In this document: positions 5,396 through 9,597 of the stretch, one piece after another
How positions within the stretch are numbered: position 1 is the first letter of the stretch
How the letters are laid out: every line of letters starts with the position of its first letter
NCBI GenBank assembly: GCA_964594965.1
Contig: CAZQMX010000014.1
Span: forward strand, 1 to 9,597
Length of the DNA stretch: 9,597 nt
Reading direction: 5' to 3'
Source of the DNA: CAZQMX01 sp964594965
GTDB lineage: Bacteria; Patescibacteriota; Minisyncoccia; Portnoybacterales; UBA2143
The notes under the pieces: generated by a model
The model's input: the letters and a program-made list of their open reading frames with translations, nothing else
Told to the model about the DNA's origin: nothing
Databases searched by the model: none
Position numbers and translations under genes: made by a program

Positions 5396-6673
5396 ATGCT
5401 TGATATTAAATTTATTAGAGAAAATCCGGATAAAGTCAAAGACTCTTGTCAAAAGAGAGGGATTAAATGTGACATTGATAAAATTTTAGAACTGGACGAA
5501 AAAAGAAGGGAAACCCTTCAGGAAATCGAAGAATTAAAAGCAGAACAGAATAAATTAGGAAAAGAAGATCAGGAACAAGCCAAAGAATTAAAATGGAAGA
5601 TTAAAGATTTGGAACCGACCCTGGATAAGATTGAAGAAAAATTCAATGAACTACTACTCCAGGTTCCTAATTTAGTTGCTGATGACGTCCCGGAAGGAAA
5701 GGACGAGAATGATAACAAGGTTTTAAGAAAACACGGAGAACCAACGCAATTTGATTTCAAGCCTAAAGACCACATGGAATTAGGGCTAAAACACAATTTA
5801 ATCGAAACAGAGAAATCAGCCAAAATTTCCGGAGCCAGATTTAACTATTTATTCAATGAAGCGGTTTTAATCCAATTTGCTTTAATCCAATTTGTTTTTG
5901 AAACACTGACTGATAAAAAAGTAATTAAAGATCTGGCTAAAAAAACCAATAACCCGTCTGATAAACCTTTTACACCGGTTATTCCGCCGGTTATTGCCAA
6001 AGCCGAAATTATGAAAAAGATGGATCGGTATGACCCAATTGACGACAGGTACTATTTTGAAAAAGATGATGTTCTCTTTATTGGCAGCGCAGAGCATACT
6101 CTCGGACCTCTGCATATGGATGAGATTATAGGGGAGAAAGATTTGCCGATTAGATATCTTGGTTATTCAACAGCTTTTCGAAGAGAGGCCGGAACTTATG
6201 GCAAGGATACAGCCGGGATTTTTAGAAGGCATCAGTTTGACAAAGCAGAAATGGAAACCCTGATTCAGCCGGAGCACGGACAGGTTGAACAAAACTTCAT
6301 TATTGCCATTCAAGAATATTTAGTCCAGCAATTAAATATTCCTTATCAGGTAGTTATCCTTTGTACCGGCGATATGGGAGGACCGGATTTTCGCCAGATT
6401 GATATTGAGTGCTGGCTGCCGGGGCAGGATAAATATAGAGAGACCCATACATCAGATTATATGACGGATTACCAGGCCAGAAGATTAAAAACAAGATTCA
6501 AAAGAAAAGACGGACAAATTGAATTTGTCTATATGAACGACGCCACCGCCATGGCAATTGGCCGAATCCTAATTGCTATTTTAGAAAACTACCAGAAAAA
6601 AGATGGTTCAATTGAGATTCCAAAAGTTTTACAGAAATACATGGGCGGAATAAGTAAAATTTCTAATTTTTAA
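5396..6673 (+). CDS. serS: Seryl-tRNA synthetase
   Basis: A 425-residue class II SerRS of normal length. It charges tRNA(Ser), and normally tRNA(Sec) where present. It starts MLDIKFIRENPDKVKDS, then the long antiparallel coiled-coil tRNA-binding arm (about 30-90). The catalytic domain has FTPVIPPVI (192-200), the serine-recognition loop as GSAEHTLGPLH (230-240, where most enzymes have TAE), motif 2 GYSTAFRREAGTYGKDTAGI (256-275), ETHTSDYMTDYQARR (349-363) and motif 3 as NDATAMAIGRILIAILENYQ (381-400). These variants deviate from the E. coli enzyme but keep the core arginines and acids, so it should be active. ATG 5396 lies eight bases after the right arm of the gene-carrying palindrome, with no Shine-Dalgarno sequence. 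The last residues (ISNF) and the stop codon are encoded by the next heptamer array, which starts at 6660. Confidence 0.96.
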   Translation: MLDIKFIRENPDKVKDSCQKRGIKCDIDKILELDEKRRETLQEIEELKAEQNKLGKEDQEQAKELKWKIKDLEPTLDKIEEKFNELLLQVPNLVADDVPEGKDENDNKVLRKHGEPTQFDFKPKDHMELGLKHNLIETEKSAKISGARFNYLFNEAVLIQFALIQFVFETLTDKKVIKDLAKKTNNPSDKPFTPVIPPVIAKAEIMKKMDRYDPIDDRYYFEKDDVLFIGSAEHTLGPLHMDEIIGEKDLPIRYLGYSTAFRREAGTYGKDTAGIFRRHQFDKAEMETLIQPEHGQVEQNFIIAIQEYLVQQLNIPYQVVILCTGDMGGPDFRQIDIECWLPGQDKYRETHTSDYMTDYQARRLKTRFKRKDGQIEFVYMNDATAMAIGRILIAILENYQKKDGSIEIPKVLQKYMGGISKISNF

Positions 6674-6767
6674 TTTCTAATTTCTAAACAATTTCCAATG
6701 ATTCAATTTTTAAAAAATTAGTAAATTAAAGAATTGTTTGAAAATTGAAAATTGATAATTGAAAATT
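6660..6767 (+). repeat. Empty heptamer palindrome, copy D (serS-ftsQ)
   Basis: The left arm (6660-6691) is TTTCTAA, TTTTTAA, TTTCTAA, TTTCTAA and ACAA. The right arm (6734-6765) is TTGT, then TTGAAAA twice, TTGATAA and TTGAAAA. Between them lies TTTCCAATGATTCAATTTTT and an A-rich segment resembling the bases ahead of the four-helix-bundle ATG. The array supplies the serS stop codon (6671-6673), and its last 46 bases are identical to copy A. Confidence 0.85.
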
Positions 6768-6777
6768 GCCGAGGACG

Positions 6778-7632
6778 GTGATAAAAGATAGACGCTACAA
6801 AAATAAAAGAAAGAGGAATACCTCTCTTAAATGGTTGCTCATTGGGGGGTTGTTTTTTTGTTTGCTTGGCGCCTTAGCATATTTTTCCATCTGGTCGCCA
6901 TATTTCTGGATTAAAGAAATTGAAATTAGTTCAATTAAAGAATCCAAATATTATAGCAAGGAAGAAATATTGGAAATTACTCAGAAAGTTCTACAAGAGA
7001 AACTCTGGCGATTTATTCCTCAAAAAAGCCTTTTTCTTGCTTCGGCCAGCGGCATTAAAGAAAGTGTTTTTGACAGATTTTCAGAAATACGATTGGTTGA
7101 AGTCTCAAGGAAACTACCTCATTCTTTGGTAATAGGAATAGAGGAAAGGGAACCAATCGGAACCTGGTGCCAGATAGAATATTTAGGAGAAAATTCAACT
7201 TCTACAGACAGGACTAGAAAAGTAAAAGATTGCTTTAATATTGACCAGGAAGGAATTATTTTCAAAAAATCGCCTTTAATCCATAGCAGTTTTGTTTTAA
7301 ATATTTACCAGGAAAAAAAAGATTCAGTTAATTTAAGAGACCATGTTGCTAGTCCTCAAGTCATGGATTCAATTATTAAAATTAAAAGCGATTTAGATAA
7401 AATTAAAACAACTGATAATTTATCTTTATCAGTTGCTGACTTTAAAATCATCTCAGAAGAAGAATTAAGAGTTAAAACCAATTTTGGCTGGGAAATATAT
7501 TTCAATCCGTCCTATTCAACCGAATCGCAACTAAAAACCCTGGAATTAGTTTTATCAGAAGAAATTAAGGAGGAATACCGATCTCTCAATTACCTTGACT
7601 TAAGGATACAAGGTAGGGTATATTACCAATGA
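6778..7632 (+). CDS. ftsQ: FtsQ/DivIB-like cell-division protein
   Basis: About 284 residues from GTG 6778. A Lys/Arg-rich cytoplasmic tail comes first, then one membrane segment (roughly 20-38). Next is an extracytoplasmic region with a POTRA-like start (FWIKEIEIS, then SKEEILEITQKVL) and the FtsQ pattern FSEIRLVEVSRKLPHSLVIG, EEREPIGTW, CFNIDQEGIIFK. It ends with YLDLRIQGRVYYQ, the usual closing strand. FtsQ recruits FtsB and FtsL to the division site. Sequence identity in this family is low, so the call rests on domain order and these motifs. A TTG at 6766 is an alternative start adding four residues, but its bases belong to the repeat array. GTG 6778 lies ten bases past the array, as lysS does from its own, with a GAGGA at 6771-6775 spaced too closely. 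The stop overlaps the end of the convergent glycosyltransferase gene. Confidence 0.82.
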   Translation: MIKDRRYKNKRKRNTSLKWLLIGGLFFCLLGALAYFSIWSPYFWIKEIEISSIKESKYYSKEEILEITQKVLQEKLWRFIPQKSLFLASASGIKESVFDRFSEIRLVEVSRKLPHSLVIGIEEREPIGTWCQIEYLGENSTSTDRTRKVKDCFNIDQEGIIFKKSPLIHSSFVLNIYQEKKDSVNLRDHVASPQVMDSIIKIKSDLDKIKTTDNLSLSVADFKIISEEELRVKTNFGWEIYFNPSYSTESQLKTLELVLSEEIKEEYRSLNYLDLRIQGRVYYQ

Positions 7633-9001
7633 TAAACAAAAATTGAATGACCGATAATAGCAACCGGTTCCTGATTATTGAGCCATTTGTAAAAGCCAAA
7701 TTCTCCTTCAAGATTAAGAATAGGACAACCTTTGCCGCCCTGAAGGAAACTGGCTGAAACCGCCAGCCAACTACCAGATGGCAAATCCTTTGGATTTCTT
7801 GTTCCCCACCAGGGTTGAAATTTATCACCCAGTCGGTATTGAGGCGAATCACCGCCAAAGTAATCAACATAGATAGTTTCTATGTTTTTTTCTTGAACAA
7901 ATTGATTCAATCTTTTCAAATCCTGGCCCCAGTCAAGATTGGAATCAACAACATATTTATGACCCTGGCTTGGACCGCCAACTGATTCATTGAAATATGT
8001 CAGGAAGTGGGGATAGATACTAACGGCGCTAAATCCATACCAGATAAAAAGAAGGAGAATAACCAGACGCCAGGTCTGGTTTCTTGCTAATCTGGCAATT
8101 TGACCACTAAGAAGAATATAGATAACGGGGAAAGTCGGCAGAATATGACGGACTCCAATATTTAAATTGCTTCTTAATGTCACAACCCAATAAAGAATAA
8201 AGAAAGTGAAAAGGGCAAATTCAGCAAAGTGATTTCTGAGCCATTTAATTAATCTTTTCCAGGTTCTTTTCCAAAAAGGTTCTTTGACCCGATAAGCGGA
8301 ATAGAAAAGAGCAATCAGGGAAAGAACTAAAAGAGCCAATGGAACCTTTATCAGAAAAACAATCGGGAAATATTCTTTCCAGCCAAGATTAGAGACCTGA
8401 CCGAGAAAGTATGTTGTATTTCCGCCAACCGCTCTCTGAATAACCATTAAAACCCCTAAAAAGAATTGTCCGTAGGGGCGAAGAATTGAATTACCCGCCA
8501 TCCAAATGACCGGTTCGGCGAACAATCTATTGCCATATGTTTCAAGAATAGTAGTTGTATCATCTAATTGTCTTTCAGCCGGATAATCCATAGTGTGGTA
8601 TAAATAAATTGGCCAGATTAGAATCATGGCAATAATACCAATCAACAAAAGACCAATTAAATATTTACCTAAATTAAAGAATAGTTTTTTCTTTTTAAGA
8701 AATGCCCAGATAATAGTTAAAAAGACAAAGAAGGGGATAAGTAAAACTAAGGAGAATTTTGTCAAAAGCGCCAGACCAAAAACCAAGCCGGCTAAAATCA
8801 AATTCTTAGTATTAGAATTTTTAAGCCATTTGACCAGATAATAGGTGGCAATAAAAAAAGCAGCTGCGGCGCCAACATCAGTTGTGACATAGCGGCCATG
8901 GGCAATAAAGGTCGGGGAGAAGGAATAAAGAAAAAGGGCAATTAGACCTCCTGTATTTCCATAAATCTCCCTTGCCCATCTGAAAACAAAAAAACCAAGA
9001 G
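7623..9001 (-). pseudogene. GT39/PMT-like membrane glycosyltransferase, 5' end missing
   Basis: About 458 residues of a multi-pass protein resembling dolichyl-phosphate-mannose protein mannosyltransferase (PMT/GT39, GT-C fold) proteins, which move sugars from polyprenyl-phosphate donors outside the membrane. Visible are LGFFVFRWAREIYGNTGGL, FSPTFIAHGRYVTTDV, about eight hydrophobic helices, RSNLNIGVRHILPTFPVIYI, and a soluble C-terminal loop with YVVDSNLDWGQDLKRL and SIFVYHW at the end. Homology begins abruptly near 9000. The first helix and the first outside loop, where GT-C enzymes keep their catalytic acid, are absent. Upstream, the frame continues to a possible TTG at 9087-9089 or ATG at 9045-9047, but those codons are an out-of-frame reading of a GTPase gene. 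I therefore treat it as truncated by a deletion or by an assembly join. It converges on ftsQ, with a 10-base tail overlap. Confidence 0.8.
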
Positions 9002-9597
9002 ACCCATTCGGGATTAAGTACACCCAACTCACTGAGCCGAATATCATCTTGAAAATGGAGCATAGTGCCAAGATCGTGCAAAAAACCAATTAGAGCGCGC
9101 TGGCTTGTTTCATCTTTTACTTCATGATGATTGCAGATTTCTATATAATCACTATAAGGGAGATAATTGTCATCACGCTCTGTCAATTCATCTTTGATAT
9201 CGAACCATTTTTCAGGAAGTTCATCATTGATATGGGGAAGTTGGGCAATTTCTGTAGCCATTCTAGCGCGCAATTCATCAATACCGCGCCCATCAACACA
9301 GGAAGTTTCGAGAATAGCTTTGATCTGGGGATATTTTTTCTGTATACCTCTTTTGTCAATATCAAGAGGTTGCTGATCAATTTTATTGCCAACCAAAATG
9401 ATGGGGGCCGCCCCTCCAAAGGATTGGATAATCTTAAGCCAGTATTCTAGGCGGTTTTCCTCTTGAGTAATGCGAGCATCTAGAACAAGTATATAAAGGC
9501 TGCGCTTGGTCAGAAAGAATTGGTGTGTAGCATGCATAATTTCTTGACCACCAAAATCCCAAATATTTAAAGATATTTTTGCTACCAAGTCTTGCTC
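9001..9597 (-). pseudogene. Roc-COR-type GTPase fragment, broken at both ends
   Basis: The frame is open from the right window edge, so the P-loop is outside. Visible, numbered from a TTG at 9588: the G3 motif in WDFGGQEIMHATHQFF (10-25), LYILVLDAR, the G4 motif NKID (68-71), a G5-like ETSC (94-97), and then the beginning of the COR domain with RALIGFLHDLGTMLHFQDD (164-182) and VLNPEWV (190-196). This is the Roc-COR arrangement of Roco proteins, Ras-like GTPases often linked to leucine-rich repeats. After VLNPEWV the homology stops at about 9001, in the middle of the COR domain. The frame runs on to a stop at 8878-8880, but those residues are a shifted reading of the glycosyltransferase. Roco proteins are not typical of small CPR genomes, so this piece may come from elsewhere. 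Confidence 0.75.

Noticed and set aside
5866..5894. Direct repeat TTTAATCCAATTTG at 5866-5879 and 5881-5894 in serS, giving LIQFALIQF
   Set aside because: The protein keeps the expected length in this helix, where relatives have a similar ALLEFALIQF pattern, so there is no duplication to explain.
7195..7240. Possible palindromic insert in ftsQ around ENSTSTDRTRK
   Set aside because: Only a short TTCTA/TAGAA pair is visible, with no GC-rich stems, and this loop varies in length in FtsQ.
9124..9450. Plus-strand open frames opposite the GTPase fragment
   Set aside because: The minus strand carries clear G3, G4 and COR motifs, and the plus-strand translation has none.

Overview
The window looks like a fragment of a small-genome Patescibacteria (CPR, Parcubacteria-like) chromosome. 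This rests on the style of the proteins, not on a marker gene: a LysRS with a GFGMSERVF-type motif 3, a SerRS with SAEH and NDATAMAIGR motifs, a compact mre/PBP2/FtsQ set, AT-rich DNA, almost no Shine-Dalgarno sequences, and small GIY-YIG and four-helix-bundle genes between housekeeping genes. TGA is used as a stop (end of ftsQ), so the code appears to be standard code 11.

Layout. Plus strand, 1-7632: the last codons of mreC, a GIY-YIG mini-gene, mreD, mrdA (PBP2), greA, lysS, a four-helix-bundle (S23/IVP-like) mini-gene, serS and an ftsQ-like gene, all head to tail. MreC, MreD and PBP2 build the lateral wall and FtsQ belongs to the divisome; GreA rescues stalled RNA polymerase; LysRS and SerRS charge tRNAs. 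Minus strand, 7623-9597: the 3' part of a GT39/PMT-like membrane glycosyltransferase, joined near 9000 to a fragment of a Roc-COR-type GTPase in a different frame. Both genes are broken at that point, so it is either a recombination scar or an assembly chimera.

The most unusual content lies between the genes. Almost every plus-strand junction is filled by a repeat or palindrome that ends within 0-10 bases of the next start codon. Three junctions carry one family: an inverted array of 7-bp units (TTTYYAA), a core ACAA/TTGT, and a reversed array. Two copies are empty (greA-lysS, serS-ftsQ). The third (lysS-serS) holds the four-helix-bundle gene between its arms. The GIY-YIG gene is framed by a different, perfect 13-bp GC-rich inverted repeat whose arms touch its start and stop codons. 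An exact 8-bp tandem array fills the mrdA-greA junction, and a GC-rich palindromic segment appears inserted in frame in lysS. Together these suggest several small hairpin-type elements, some carrying a mini-gene, that colonise intercistronic gaps of an essential operon with little disruption.
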